64,000 bases of DNA from Tenodera sinensis (GCA_030765045.1 CM060962.1:94026412-94090411), one strand, 5' to 3'. Counted from the first letter of the stretch, positions 35,282-49,403 are shown. Made by a program: numbers and translations. Notes: generated by a model from the sequence alone, not told the origin.

Positions 35282-35434
35282 CCGTAACATTATCCCAACA
35301 TGTTTTGTGCAGGTTTCCTGAGAATAACTCCAAACCAATAATGGCATAAATGATTATAACAAAGAGAACCAAAAGAGCAATGTGTAATAAAGGCACCATG
35401 GCACGGAGGATTGAGTTTAACACCACCTGTAAAC
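35282..35434 (-). CDS. Ca-alpha1D: Calcium channel alpha-1 exon, domain I S4-S5 linker and S5
   Basis: This 153-nt exon is separated from the S4 exon by only a 116-bp intron. It completes the serine codon and encodes LQVVLNSILRAMVPLLHIAL, then LVLFVIIIYAIIGLELFSG (S5) and the start of the turret, NLHKTCWDNVT. The S4-S5 linker LQVVLNSI is nearly invariant among L-type channels. The exon ends one base into a glycine codon, matching the next exon's GT start. CWDNVT contains a possible N-glycosylation sequon (NVT). Confidence 0.96.
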
Positions 35435-35542
35435 CTGAAGGTAGAACAAATTTAGATTTGTGCATATAGTAAATCAATAAACATAAAGTAAGTAAAATTT
35501 CCAAATATGTTAACATTATTTGTATTAAGTGAAATAGTATCA

Positions 35543-38354
<2,812 letters not shown>

Positions 38355-38400
38355 TTTTTTTTTTTTAATTAACGTCCTCCAACATTATGTCATATCGATT
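38355..38400 (-). repeat. 3'-end fragment of SINE family D
   Basis: The reverse complement ATGTTGGAGGACGTTAATTA followed by a poly-A matches the 3' end of the SINE at 47421-47678. Only about 45 bp remain. It lies about 110 bp from the S2-S3 exon donor. Confidence 0.75.
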
Positions 38401-38511
38401 AGCTGTTTGAGAATACTCCATGCATACACAAAATCTACCTGAAGGTGATACAGACTTGAGCTTGAAAATAGTACTATTGGTTTTACTGACGATATAATTG
38501 TAGTTACTTAC

Positions 38512-38651
38512 CCTATAACTACTATTGTAAAATCTAATAAATTCCATCCATTTCGCAGATAAGCCCCAGGGTGGGCTACTAAACCGTATGCCACAATCTT
38601 CATTACGCATTCGACTGTGAAGATTGCTAAAAATACATTCTCTATCTTTTC
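38512..38651 (-). CDS. Ca-alpha1D: Calcium channel alpha-1 exon, domain I S2-S3
   Basis: The 140-nt exon encodes 46 residues plus two bases of a glycine codon. It contains EKIENVFLAIFTVECVMKIV (S2), then AYGLVAHPGAYLRNGWNLLD and FTIVVI (S3). The acceptor is AG at 38653-38652 and the donor GTAAG begins at 38511. The WNLLDF segment is one of the most conserved features of Cav S3. A short SINE fragment sits about 110 bp inside the downstream intron (38355-38400). Frame and motifs leave little doubt; an alternative channel family such as sodium channels would not carry this exact loop. Confidence 0.96.
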
Positions 38652-39980
38652 CTGTGGAGAAGAGAGTAAAACTAAGTATTAAGACAATACATGTACATAT
38701 ATACCTCTGTTGGTATTGTGCATATCTTAGGAAAAAAACTCTTGTGGGGTAATGACATATTCCATGTAATGCACAAAGCAGAACAATTAAATAATGAAAG
38801 TACCTTAAACCTTCAAATCTATGTCTTTTTTACACAAAAGATTCGCAGGAGCAATTTAAAATATAAATTATTTAAAGAATGCGATCACATAGTGAACATT
38901 CAATAAATAGCTACAGTTACGATGTAGAACAGTTTTGATTAAATGTTGCATAGGGTATGTTTGAATGTGTAAAAGATACCACTAAAACGGTAAAGCTAAA
39001 GCATGTCAAAAAAGCCTGTATGTCTGTACTTTCTGCTAGTTCACAAACTTTTTAAGCATATACTGAGTATAATTAGGAATTACAAATATTTATTGCTGTT
39101 CACACAGGTTTATGCACTTCTTTCATTTCTCAGGATCCACTCCCTGCCTTGCAGATGGCATAAGCTCATAAATGCATAAAGATTAATTAATTCAGTACTC
39201 CATGGAAGAATATTAAATATCACACTTGGATTATTTCTCAAAAGAAAAAAAGAAGAAAAAAAATTGGGTATGAAAATATAAAATATGCCCATGAAGAAAT
39301 GAAGATAACATTTATTGCAATCAAAACGCTGCATTTCTATTATGTATTACATTTTCGCTGTTTCAGTGTATGCAAATATGGTACAGTACTTATTTTTATT
39401 TGTGTGTGTGTCATGTTTCTATGGATGGAATGTTGCAGGACTTCAATTCAAAATACGAAGAAAAATATATCAAAATACATAAATGATTACAAATGCAAAG
39501 AAATAGGATTCAACGGAAATTTAAAATACAAAAGAAAAAAAATACCACGATACACAAAGGACTATGCAATATGGGTTATAAAACTAATTATTTACAAATG
39601 TAGCATATTCTCAGCTTTCCGGTGGAAAAAGATTGGATGCGACACACAACACAGGATGTGATAGCGTGTATAAATATGAGCATGAAAGAGCTTTGGATAC
39701 AGCATAAAATGTATTTTAATCATTGCACAGCCACACATTCTTAGTGTACCGTTGAACTTCATAAAACACCAGAAAATATAAAATTAAGCCTATGTATCAA
39801 GCTTACAAGTTACAGAATTTAACAAATGAGTTTGAGTTAAAACAATGATATTTCAGTCTTGAGATTCACAGTAGCCTTCCTCTGGCTCTCCGCGTTTTGC
39901 TGTGTCTGTTGCGGGTAAGGAGTAATAAAAATTCCTTAATTCCTTTGCTTCAGTTCTATAAGAGGGCATATGTTCAGAAG
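38652..39980. other. Calcium channel intron, no recognised gene
   Basis: AT-rich intron sequence. A T-run followed by a G-run (TTTTTTTTGGGGGGGGGG) lies at about 39989-40009. Confidence 0.45.
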
Positions 39981-40129
39981 GTCACGTTTTTTTTTTTTTG
40001 GGGGGGGGGCAGAAGTAATAGGAAGAGGAGGCTTTACGCCGTGCCTCGTAGATCGGCCGGACCACCCCGTGGCAGGGCGGAGGAAGACCAGCGTGCCCTC
40101 TACCAGACTTAAACATAAACGGCCAACAA

Positions 40130-40265
40130 TTCATGGGTACGAAACACTAACTACTGTACCGACTTACTTTAGGATTACCTGCATCACAACAGATTTTGAA
40201 ATTGATGACCTTCAACGCGAACGCATTCCTTATCTTCGAAAGCAATTTTGGTTTACTCGCAAAAG
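40130..40265 (+). pseudogene. Transposase fragment, inverted partial copy
   Basis: Reads YFRITCITTDFEIDDLQRER and then IPYLRKQFWFTRKS. The same protein segment appears on the opposite strand at about 40700-40800 (YIRITCVTTDVEMDDLQREQ), so this is an inverted truncated copy of the neighbouring element. Confidence 0.6.
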
Positions 40266-40299
40266 TTGACTGGCTGCCTGTGTTTCTCACGTGACGTCC

Positions 40300-40860
40300 T
40301 TCAGTTCTTGTAACATGTGCGAATTCGATGCTTACACTTCATTCTTTAACGCTCCCCACAAATAAAACTTGTTGGAAATAGGCCAGGGGACGAGGTGGCC
40401 ACAAACCTCGACTAATTATTCTGTCACCAGACACACTTCCCAATTCATGCATACAGTTCGCAGCAGTGTGCGCTGTAGCTGAATCCTCTTGAAACCAGCC
40501 ACACAATATTTCATTTCTTGCTAGTTGCGAAAAAAATACTTAAAATAGAATTTGCATGAACGCGTGGATCAACTGTTGTGTCGTAAAATATTGGACCAGT
40601 AATTCTACGCACATTCACTGCACACCAAACCCCAACTTTTGCAGTATGGTGAAGAACTTCACGAATAATACGGGGATTTTCGGTAAACCAGCAATGTTTT
40701 AGGAGATACTGGGAATTTGTTCGCGTTGAAGATCATCCATTTCAACGTCTGTCGTGACACAGGTAATCCTAATGTAAGTTATAGTCCTATGTTCATTTAA
40801 AATAGGTGGTACAAGGTCACGCCTGATAGCTCTAAGCTCATCACCTTCACACTACCTTTT
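40300..40860 (-). pseudogene. Tc1/mariner-superfamily transposase relic
   Basis: Minus-strand frames give ITYIRITCVTTDVEMDDLQR, AVNVRRITGPIFYDTTVD-like residues, then LCGWFQEDSATAHTAANCM (second catalytic Asp in QED) and GDRIISRGLWPPRPL. It belongs to the same insect DDE family as the element at 57972-59517 (WFQQDSATAH, ISVDLWPALSP). Heavily frameshifted; the third catalytic motif is not legible. Confidence 0.7.
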
Positions 40861-40984
40861 GTGCCATTGTCTGCCCTCCTGTATAACAAACCAAGAGCGA
40901 CAATGTTTAATTCTTGGGCGCCCTAACTTAACCAAAGGCAACATTCTACAATAAGGAATAAACCGCGATTATACTGTCGCTAAT

Positions 40985-42407
40985 AATTTATCAGTACTAA
41001 TCCTAATGAATGTACGTGCCATTTAAATGTAACTGGTTGATAAAATATGCATGAATTCGTTATGAAAGCAAAGGTACAAATTGGCACAATATTAAAGGGA
41101 CAATAAAGAGTGGACTCACCAGGTGAAAGTTTACAGCTCATTGCTTTCCTTCTCGTCACGGTCATAGTCATCACTAGAGCTCTCATCACTTTCGGCGCGT
41201 AAATTGATAATATTTTCAATGCGCTCATCACTTCCTTTATAAAATCATCATCTTGTAGATTTTCTGCGTGACGTACACATTTTTGCCAATCTTCAACAGT
41301 GACATTGTTTATGGCATCTCGAAGCAGCTGTTTTACGTCGTTCATTTTAATTGTTGAATTTTTATCTGCTACTCCCCTTTTATTTGAGCCCAGAGGGTTA
41401 TATTGGTAATGGTAAGGTGGAAGACACACTACTTAATGCCCCGTTTCCAATGCTAGTTCCTCCAGTTCGTACCTTTTGTAATTTCGGCAATGTTGCTTCA
41501 CTAATTCAAATAAGTCAGCAACAGTGAGGGTTGAATCATGTATAAGCTTTTGCTCTGAAGCCATGAAATTCTCTGAGCCTTTTTGGAGTTTGTTGTGGGC
41601 ACTTGTTTTTGCGTAGCATAACTGGCATTATCCATCACGATTATAGATCCTTCCTACATACTTCTGAGCAAATCGGTGAACCACTCCCTGAACACATCAC
41701 TATTCATCTCTTGATGATAATCGCCGGAACTTTTCGACTGGAACACTAAATCTGCTCCTTCGATGAATCCATGTTGTGCTGATCCTGCGTGACAATTAAA
41801 CGTGACCCTTTACCAAGAGGAACTCTTAGGCTGCCATTTTGTTTTCAGTCTTGTGAAATAAATCTTGTGTGATTCTGGTTCACCCAAGTTTCATCCAACT
41901 AAATAATAGGAAGCGAAATTTCTTCTTTACCTATTTCACGCATTTTCTATGAAAGGCGACTCGTGCTTTAACTATATCATGCCTTCCCATAAGGAAACGT
42001 CTGTCGTCATTACATGCCCAGTATCGTAAACCAAGCTTTCCCATAATTTTGTGCAAGGATGTGATTCCACCGGTGTACTAATTTTTTTCTTGTAGCACGT
42101 GCTTTATCTTTCTATGCGTGGGGTACTCCCCACGATCGTAAAATTCTTGCACTGATCATCAGATCACATCTTTCTTAAAGTCATCTAGCTCTGTAACTAG
42201 GTTTTCTCGGGGAATATTCTTCTTAGGAGAACTGAATGATGGTTCAGGAGCCTCAATGTCAATAACTGCACTTCTATTGGCTTCATTGTATATACGTTGC
42301 ACAGATCTTAGAGATACCTGACAAGCTTCTGTTACAATCTTCTGCGCATCTCTAAAAATCACATTTACCGGTTCTTCACTGAAGAGACTTGAAGAAATTA
42401 TACACAT
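40985..42407 (-). pseudogene. DDE transposase relic (Tc1/mariner superfamily)
   Basis: The N-terminal part SVQRIYNEANRSAVI, ENLVTELDDFKKDVI is a helix-turn-helix and linker. The core has LDETWVNQNHT (first Asp, about 41890) and GSIIVMDNASYA (second Asp, about 41630). Near 41400 VCLPPYHYQYNPL should continue to the catalytic Glu (NPIE), but a small deletion with frameshift removes it and leads directly into a WAQIKG-like remnant. The C-terminal stretch NSTIKMNDVKQLLRDAINNV and TVEDWQKCVRHAENLQDDDF is well preserved. Several stops. Confidence 0.82.
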
Positions 42408-42479
42408 TATAAATTATTCCTTTAGAACACTTATTTAAACTTAGGAACTCAGCTCAGCCATTTTGGCACTATTGGTTAC

Positions 42480-42915
42480 TGTTGTAGGCACAATGTTGTT
42501 GTTGTTACTATTACTACTATTATTACTATTACCTGCTATTACTACAACTATTGCTATTATTACTAAAACTAAACCCCAGCGCGACAGCCCACGAAGGGCC
42601 AAGGCCTACCGCCCAGTCGCTGCGTCCCCACCTCTGCCCACTACAGGCGTCATTGGTGAGGTGCAGTACTGGAGGGTGGGACGTGGTCAGCGCCCCGAGC
42701 CCTCCCGGCCAGTTATGCGGTCTTCTAGACCTGGGGTCGCTACTTCTCCATCAAGTAGCTCCTCAATTGGTCCCCCCGCGACCTAATGAGGCTGAGTGCA
42801 ACCCGTGCCAGACCTCCCAGAGGGGGTAAAATCCCCATGCTGGTGCCGGGGATCGAACCCGGGTCCTCCGCGCCAGAGGCAAGCGGGCTACCAACTGCGC
42901 TACTGCAGTCCCTAA
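42480..42915 (-). mobile_element. tRNA-derived SINE, family A, copy 2
   Basis: The minus-strand head has GTAGCGCAGTTGGTAG and GGGTTCGATCCCCGG; the body shares CCAATTGAGGAGCTA, the ACTGGCCGGGAGGG-type region and CCACCCTCCAGTACTGCACC with the other family A copies. On the left is its interrupted AAT/TAG trinucleotide tail (42487-42570). It lies just upstream of the transposase relic. Confidence 0.88.
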
Positions 42916-43285
42916 AGATGCGATTTTCTTCAAATGTAATACACGAATGAGGATCTTATGAAAAACCACAGTTTTAACCGTCCAAAGTCACCCGATTAAC
43001 AGTTATTTCATGTAACTCAAATACCATTAGGGTTAGTTGTCATTTTCAGGATAACAAAGAGTATAACAACATATAAGTAATACTTAGAGTGTAGAAGCAA
43101 CATTATACCTCAAATAGAAAGAAAACAAAATCCAGAACTTAAAAATCTTATGCAGCTCTAAGCAGAAAATGTTTTACATTTATTAACTTAGTGCATAGCT
43201 TAATTATAAATAGGAAATTCGCTCTCTTTTAGGAGGTACCTAGATTTACAACTTAATGCTAAAATGTATGTAACGTACTACTTAC
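42916..43285. other. Calcium channel intron next to the S1 exon
   Basis: AT-rich sequence, nothing recognised. Confidence 0.5.
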
Positions 43286-43391
43286 CAAATAAAGGTTTGT
43301 GCTATTCGAGTCACTGTTGGGGTAGGGTGTGTACACAGCCAAGGCCACACAATTGGCAAAGATGGTCAACAGAATCAGGTACTCAAATGGT
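43286..43391 (-). CDS. Ca-alpha1D: Calcium channel alpha-1 exon, domain I S1
   Basis: The 106-nt exon starts one base into a codon and ends on a codon boundary. It reads PFEYLILLTIFANCVALAVY followed by TPYPNSDSNSTNLYL. The first part is the hydrophobic S1 helix of domain I and the second is the S1-S2 extracellular loop. The acceptor AG lies at 43393-43392 and the donor GTAAG at 43285-43281. The residue split at the 5' edge would be the Lys of the family's VEWKPFEYL motif, so the preceding exon should end with two bases of that codon; I could not find it to the right. The next exon begins with Glu in phase 0, which matches. Confidence 0.95.
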
Positions 43392-43969
43392 CTGAATATT
43401 TCATTAAGGAAAATTATTTAAAGCGCAGTGTTTGGAACGTTTGTAATCTGTATTTCTTATACTACACTGAAAAGGAAGTTGGCAAGCATTCCTTTAAAAC
43501 AAGTAAAAGCGTTTTTAAACTTGGCAAAGAGGAAGAATAAATTGAGAGAAACCAAAAGTAGCATTAACATACACACTTCCAGATTATAAGTATATTAACA
43601 TAAGGAAACCATTCTTGGGCAGGCTCCCTTACCCCATCTGGTACATTAAATTTTAAAGGTGAATCAAATTTGGAAACAATACAATATATAAACAAAGAAA
43701 ATGACAAGCAAACATAGAGCCAGTCAAGTCCTTAGACTAGGAAAATTAATGTGCAAAATGGAAATTAAAATATTCAAAGTAACAGCAAAACAACAACTTT
43801 AATTTTTCAACCATAATCCTAGTTTAGATGCAATAAGTATATTAGAATACGTAATATGAGTAGTAGTAGACTAGGATCACTGTTAAGCGGCAAATAGAAA
43901 TGTAATTATGTAGGCTGTGAAATTTATTTTTCTGGTAGACCGAGGAGTTCTGAAAAAAATTAAAAATTA
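43392..43969. other. Intron 5' of the S1 exon
   Basis: AT-rich, no upstream channel exon seen. The family's preceding exon should end in VEWK; I did not find this anywhere to the right in the window. Confidence 0.45.
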
Positions 43970-44188
43970 TTTTGTCTTTAACGGCGCTGTCAATTACCAG
44001 GATCACATCAGCGTCGCCGGTGTGCCGGAATTTCGTCCCGCAGAAGTTCTTTTACATGCCAGTAAATCTACTAACATCGAGCTGTCGTTTGTAAGCACAC
44101 TTAAAAACCATCGGTATTGGCCGGATTTGAACCCGCGACCCTGGGATCCGTAGGCCAGCGTCTAGCCAACTGAGCCACCCAGACCGAC
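43970..44188 (-). mobile_element. tRNA-derived SINE, family B, copy 1
   Basis: The head on the minus strand reads GTCGGTCTGGGTGGCTCAGT and GGGTTCAAATCCGGCC (B-box). The body has TTTACTGGCATGTAAAAGAA and CGGGACGAAATTCCGGCACA, and the 3' end GACAGCGCCGTTAAAGAC. Confidence 0.9.
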
Positions 44189-44213
44189 GACCGGGTTCTG
44201 CTTGAGATGGCAA

Positions 44214-44425
44214 GTCGGCTGGGTGGCTCGGTAGGTTAGACGCTGGCCTACTGATTCCAAGGTCGCGGATTCAAATCTGGCCCAGAACGATCCTGGCTCC
44301 ATGTCAGTAGACTTACTGGCATGTAAAAGAACTCCTGCGGGACAAAATTCCGGCATACCGGCTACACTGATGTGACCTAGCAATTGACAGCGTCGTTAAA
44401 CAACAAAATAATTTAATTTAATTTT
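44214..44425 (+). mobile_element. tRNA-derived SINE, family B, copy 2
   Basis: Same family in opposite orientation, starting GTCGGCTGGGTGGCTCGG, with GGATTCAAATCTGGCC and a TTTAATTTAA-type tail. It is head to head with copy 1 across a 25-bp spacer. Confidence 0.9.
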
Positions 44426-44919
44426 GAGGTGGCGGGGAAGAGACTACGGCAGCAAACACTGCTCACCTGGCATCTGTCAAGGGTGCCGCTCAGCCACCGT
44501 TGTCACCAGTAGCCTCGTCTACAGCCACTGCCGTTTCATCGTGACTGCCACAACTACTCAGCCGCCTCGGCATGGTGCTTTGCGGTGTGCCACGACATGT
44601 GCAACGAGACTTGCCAGCAGGTTTCGTGTTGACTTCTGTGCAGCAATAGTGGCCTTCACCAATGAAGACCACTGGCATTTCTTCAGCTCGGAGGCCGCGC
44701 CGTAGCCGAGTGGTCAGACCATTCGCTTCTCACCAAAGCGGCCCAGGTTCGATCCCAGGCAACCGCATGTGGGATTCGTGGTGGACCAAGCGGCGCTGCG
44801 GCGGGTTTCCATCGGGTTCTCCAGTTTCCCCCGCCATCTCATTCCACCGGTGCTCCATCTTCATTCCATGTATCATCAGTGTCACTGCCTGCGGTGCACT
44901 AGTAGTAGTAAAAGCGGGC

Positions 44920-44987
<68 letters not shown>

Positions 44988-45670
44988 TCAGCTCGGGGAC
45001 CCACGCCCCTAGTCCTAATGGAACTTGCCAGTTGAGGGGACCTGTGGGCTGCCTTGCTATTTCACGCTGAGGTCATGCTCCATGTAGTCGGTGCTGTGCC
45101 TTCGGGCATACGGAGGACACCTGTTCAGCGCAGCCGACGTACTATTACTGTGGTGCTTCGTGCCTCACCGTAGCCTACGGTATGACCTCCACCATGCACG
45201 AAGGCATCGCCGACAGCCCTGTAAAACCCTCACCGAACACCGAACGAATTGTCGTCCCCGCTAACCCACGCCTGGGTACCTAACGTCACTCTTAGAGCCC
45301 TGGAAGCTAATTACTCCCAGCTCAGAGCATGGACAACCGGATGCACAAGTCGTACGACAGGTGCCAAAAACTCCAACATATGCCGAGCAGTTCCGATCTC
45401 GGATGCAACAGACGACATCCTCACTTCTCCTTTCCGTTTCCGTCGACCCTCTAGTACTGCAGTCAGGGCATTATGCCATGGCTGGAACCTAGGACTCAAC
45501 CTTTCACCTGCTCTAGCCCACCAATTGAAAAACGCGGTTGCTATTCAGGACCGCGCTAACCTCTCCCTACATCATACGTCATTCCCATCCAACGGAGTTT
45601 TTTTTTTTTTTAGTGAAGTAGGCCCTAGAAGTGAAGCCCATATTCCCTATTGTGCACTCCAACAGTAGGG
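44424..45670 (+). pseudogene. LINE ORF1-like (gag) fragment, interrupted by a SINE
   Basis: A GC-rich block in contrast to its surroundings. At about 45072-45130 it encodes CSRCCAFGHTEDTC, a CX2CX4HX4C zinc knuckle, followed by a partial second one (CGASC), which fits a non-LTR retrotransposon ORF1. The reading frame is broken and no endonuclease or reverse transcriptase follows. A T-run at 45599-45611 lies near the end. The SINE at 44692-44984 splits it with a 12-bp TSD. Confidence 0.5.
44692..44984 (+). mobile_element. tRNA-derived SINE, family C, with (CA)n tail
   Basis: TCTTCAGCTCGG is duplicated at 44680-44691 and 44985-44996. The head has GTAGCCGAGTGGTCAGACCA (A-box) and CAGGTTCGATCCCAGG (B-box), in serine/leucine tRNA style. 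A CA repeat of about 30 units (44923-44984) ends the element. Confidence 0.93.
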
Positions 45671-46622
45671 GTTGTCCGCCACTCGAAACACACCTAACCG
45701 AGCACCATAGCACTTAAGTTGCCATTAAGGTATACTTACAGATCTACTTGCTACAAAATAATGCTCGAGCTTCGAAAACAGCGCAGACAACTATATACAA
45801 TCAGGAGTGATGTGTAATCAAACTTAAAAAGTATCTATTGATGTTTCATGTCAGACCTAGATTAGTGAACTATTCAAAACAAATGCTTTATAGAAGTAAA
45901 AATGTTAGGGAATATCCTAGTACTCTACAAATCAATTGAAACTGTCGAATGTTTCAAATTAAAATAAAAACTAGTTGCTAGCAACTAAAGCATATACTTT
46001 TCACTTTTCAACATTATTAATTTTGCGATATGTAGGAAATAAAGTGTAAAATCTGGGAGTAGTGATACTGCATGTACGAGTATAACAGTTAAAATCACTC
46101 AGTATTTGTTCGCCAAACAAGGTGCAATGCCAAATACTACCACTAATGAATTAAGCTTGCACATGGAATTTTTCATAGTACTTTGTGTACTGCAAGAGTC
46201 CTCTTATAAAAATAATATCCAGTTATAGGTTGATCTAGATATTAAAAGAAGTGTTATCACCTATAGAACAAACATTAGTTTTCTTCATTGAATGATTAAA
46301 CAAACGATATTTTCACATGCTAAAGGTATTATATATCTGTAAAAGGAGAATTTTACTTATGAACTCTTAAGGGATGCTTTGTCAGTAATAGTAACACTAA
46401 CATCATTCAAAGTTTTAAACTTACTGGACCATATTTCAGACTTCATCCCAATCATCGTCAATTATTTAACTGACTGGATCTGCCATCTGCTGTTGTAGGT
46501 TACTTGTCTGTGATTGCATCCTATAGTTGACAGATGAACTGGGAAAAAAAAAAAAAAAATCAAATGGTAAATCAAAATTGAAAATGTGTACCCTATTTCC
46601 TATTATTAGAATTTTCTCAGCT
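45671..46622. other. No recognised feature
   Basis: AT-rich; an A-run lies at about 46543-46558. No coding signal. Confidence 0.45.
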
Positions 46623-46636
46623 GCACATCTGGCTGA

Positions 46637-46968
46637 CCGCCTCCGTAGCGCAGTTGGTAGCGCGCTTGCCTCTGTCGCGGAGGACTCGGGTTCGATCCCC
46701 GGTACTAGCATGGGTATGTCACCCCCTCTGGGAGCTCTGGCAGCCTCGTTAGTCCCGGGGAGACCAATTGAGGAGCTATTAGATGGAAAAGTAGCGGCCC
46801 CAGATCGTGAAGACCGCATAACTGGCCGGGAGAGATAGGGACGCTGACCACGTACCACCCTCTAGTACTGCACCCCGCAGGGGGCCGAGGGGGGGGACAC
46901 AGCGGCTGGGCGATAAGGCTTGGCTCTTCATGGGCTGTTGTGCCGGGGCTTAGTTTAGGATAAGCTTA
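46637..46968 (+). mobile_element. tRNA-derived SINE, family A, copy 3
   Basis: Head GCCTCCGTAGCGCAGTTGGT and B-box GGGTTCGATCCCCGG, then CCAATTGAGGAGCTATTAG and ACTGGCCGGGAGAG. Probable TSD GCACATCTGGCTGA (46623-46636) and GCATATTTGGCTGG (46969-46982), 11 of 14 matching. Confidence 0.9.
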
Positions 46969-47420
46969 GCATATTTGGCTGGTTTTATAGGTTTCCTTTT
47001 TGGCACAATTTCATGATTGATAGACCAAAAATAATTTGCTACTCTACCACAAGACATCATAACATACAACCACCATGATAACTACCATTTCTAGTCCTTT
47101 GATATGCTGTAACATAATGAGGTCATCCTTATTAAATGTTTAATGAAATATTCTACAGTGGACTAGGAGGACCAGGATTTTTTTACTAGCTAATAAAACT
47201 AGCACCAGTCATTTAGAATAGTACATCATTCCTTGATAAGTTTCTTTTTTTTTCATGTTATATTTATTCATGTTAGAGTTAAGAGTAGTTTTTCATGCTT
47301 TTATCATCATAAAGTTAATATTATTTTGAAATAGATTGAATAAATTATGCTTATCAGAAATATTACTATAATTTATCTAATATAATTATTTTCATCAGGA
47401 ATACTAGGTACCCAGGAACC

Positions 47421-47678
47421 TGCCCACCTCGATAGCGTGATGGTTAGCGTGTCTGCCTCACGTTCAAGAGGTCGCGAGTTCGAATCTCGCTTAGGGTAAG
47501 TTATCCGGGTAAGGTTTTTTCCGAGGTTTTCCCTTATCCTGAGAAGACGAATGTCGGGTAACTTAAAGCTCCATGGACCTCGGGCTCATTTGAGCTTCAT
47601 TTCACCCATTTCATTCACTCACCGTCCGATATGACGCAATGTTGGAGGACGTTAATTATAAAAAAAAAAAAAAAAATT
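47421..47678 (+). mobile_element. tRNA-derived SINE, family D, with poly-A tail
   Basis: Flanked by TACCCAGGAACC at 47409-47420 and 47679-47690. The head has ATAGCGTGATGGTTAGCGTG (A-box) and GAGTTCGAATCTCGC (B-box). The body ends ATGTTGGAGGACGTTAATTA and about 17 A. A 3' fragment of the same family is near 38355. Confidence 0.95.
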
Positions 47679-47690
47679 ACCCAGGAACCA

Positions 47691-48793
47691 TTATCCTGCT
47701 AATCACAACTTCATCACAACTTTAGGGTTAAAATTGTATTTTAATGGTTTTTCACTTTATCTTGTAAAGGAAACTGAAACATGATGAAATGGTAAATGCT
47801 AGTAAATGTTTCTTTAGTTTGCTGAAAAGAAATAATTTTCATTTGTAGAGCAACAATCAAAGTAATATTTTTAACACTGTAGAAATAGGAAAGACAAAAT
47901 ATGTTACCAGTCAAATTGATTGACTGACTGTGGTCCCAAGAGTGTAAAATTAAGCCATTTATCATCATATTTCAAGAATAAACGGTTAGATGGGTCTACA
48001 GTTACTAAACTCATGAGAATTTCTAAAGCTTCACTTCCCTGAATTGAATAGTGTGTGACATGTACACCATTTTAAATTGTTAACTGGTTTATCTGACCAT
48101 TTGGTCCCTCTAATGTAGGCTTATTCTTTGAAATAATCATTAAGCTGGATCTTTTGGAAATATTTTGGAATACTCTCATATTTACATACTCAAATATTGA
48201 GAATAATAAAAATTCAGCATCTCACAGGATCAATCATAGACCTTTTTTCTGTACATGTTATTGTAATTTATTACATATGCATCACTTTTTGGCTTCTTAT
48301 TCAACAATCATGGTTGTGATAAAGAGAATTGATTACGTTTAATGGAAAACTTAAGTCATTGCAGCAGTTCTCATGTATATTACAAAATTCATTATGCAGT
48401 TTGCAATACTATTCTTCATTACTAGAAGTTGCCACAAAAGGTATTTACTAGCTTTCCTTGAATTTTAGAATGAAATTATTTTTTCTTTTGATTTTTTCTT
48501 CTGGTTTTCCTTCTTTTGCTGGGGCTCTTTTTAGGTATGACATTATCTAAAGAAGCACACAACCATTATTACCTATTCATCATAAATGTACGGGGAATGG
48601 TTACAAATAGAGGGGGAGTATGCATTTTAATGGGTCTGTGCAAGTATATAGTGACATGTGACTAATGAGGTTATTAATTGCCAACCAAGCAATCTCCTTT
48701 CACATATTTTACATGTCGCTTCACGCAAATAATTATTTGTTTGATTATAATAAGAATTTTTTACCTTTCTATTTTGAGTAATAGGGTGATTAA
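47691..48793. other. No recognised feature
   Basis: AT-rich sequence without coding or repeat signal that I can support. Confidence 0.45.
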
Positions 48794-49403
48794 CACAGGA
48801 ATGCCTAATTTTTCTTATGTGCTATAAGGCCTGAAGGGGGTCAATTTGACCCCTAGGAACAAATCAGTGTTTAAAAATTACAATCACTTTATTCTAAGCA
48901 AACTATCATCAAGAAAATTATTTTTTTATGAATACTTCATGTTCATGCAATTCTGTCAATTTTCCGTTTTAGAAGAATTTACTCTTTTTTTTTTTTTTTT
49001 TTTCAATACAGCTTCCTTTTACAGCTCAGTTGAATAAAGAATGGAATGCCTCATAAAAGGATGTTGCTGGTATAACTTCTAAATACAGGCATTGTTGTCA
49101 TGGTTTGAAACCATTGTTATAAATTTACTTGTCATTGATATCACATGATATACATTCAGTGAAGTATGAAACAAAATAGGTAGTTTTGCATAAATGAGCG
49201 ATCTTGCCCCTCCAGGTATTTAAGGTAAATTACATCATAGATCACAACTGAATATCAGGAAAGAATTAATTTTTGGCAAATGCAGTGATCACATAAAATT
49301 AATAAATGCTACAATAGGAACTTGTTCTGAATCAATTTCTTGCACCAAAAGTACAGATTAGATTCACTTAGGGGTCAAATTACCACCTCCCAGCACTCTA
49401 GTG
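48794..49403. mobile_element. Small piggyBac-like non-autonomous element
   Basis: Left: TTAA (48790-48793) then CACAGGAATGCC; right reverse complement: TCAA then CACTAGAGTGCT. The subterminal palindrome GGGGTCAATTTGACCCC lies at about 48836-48852 and its counterpart GGGGTCAAATTACC at about 49371. No transposase is visible in the 610 bp. Confidence 0.6.
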
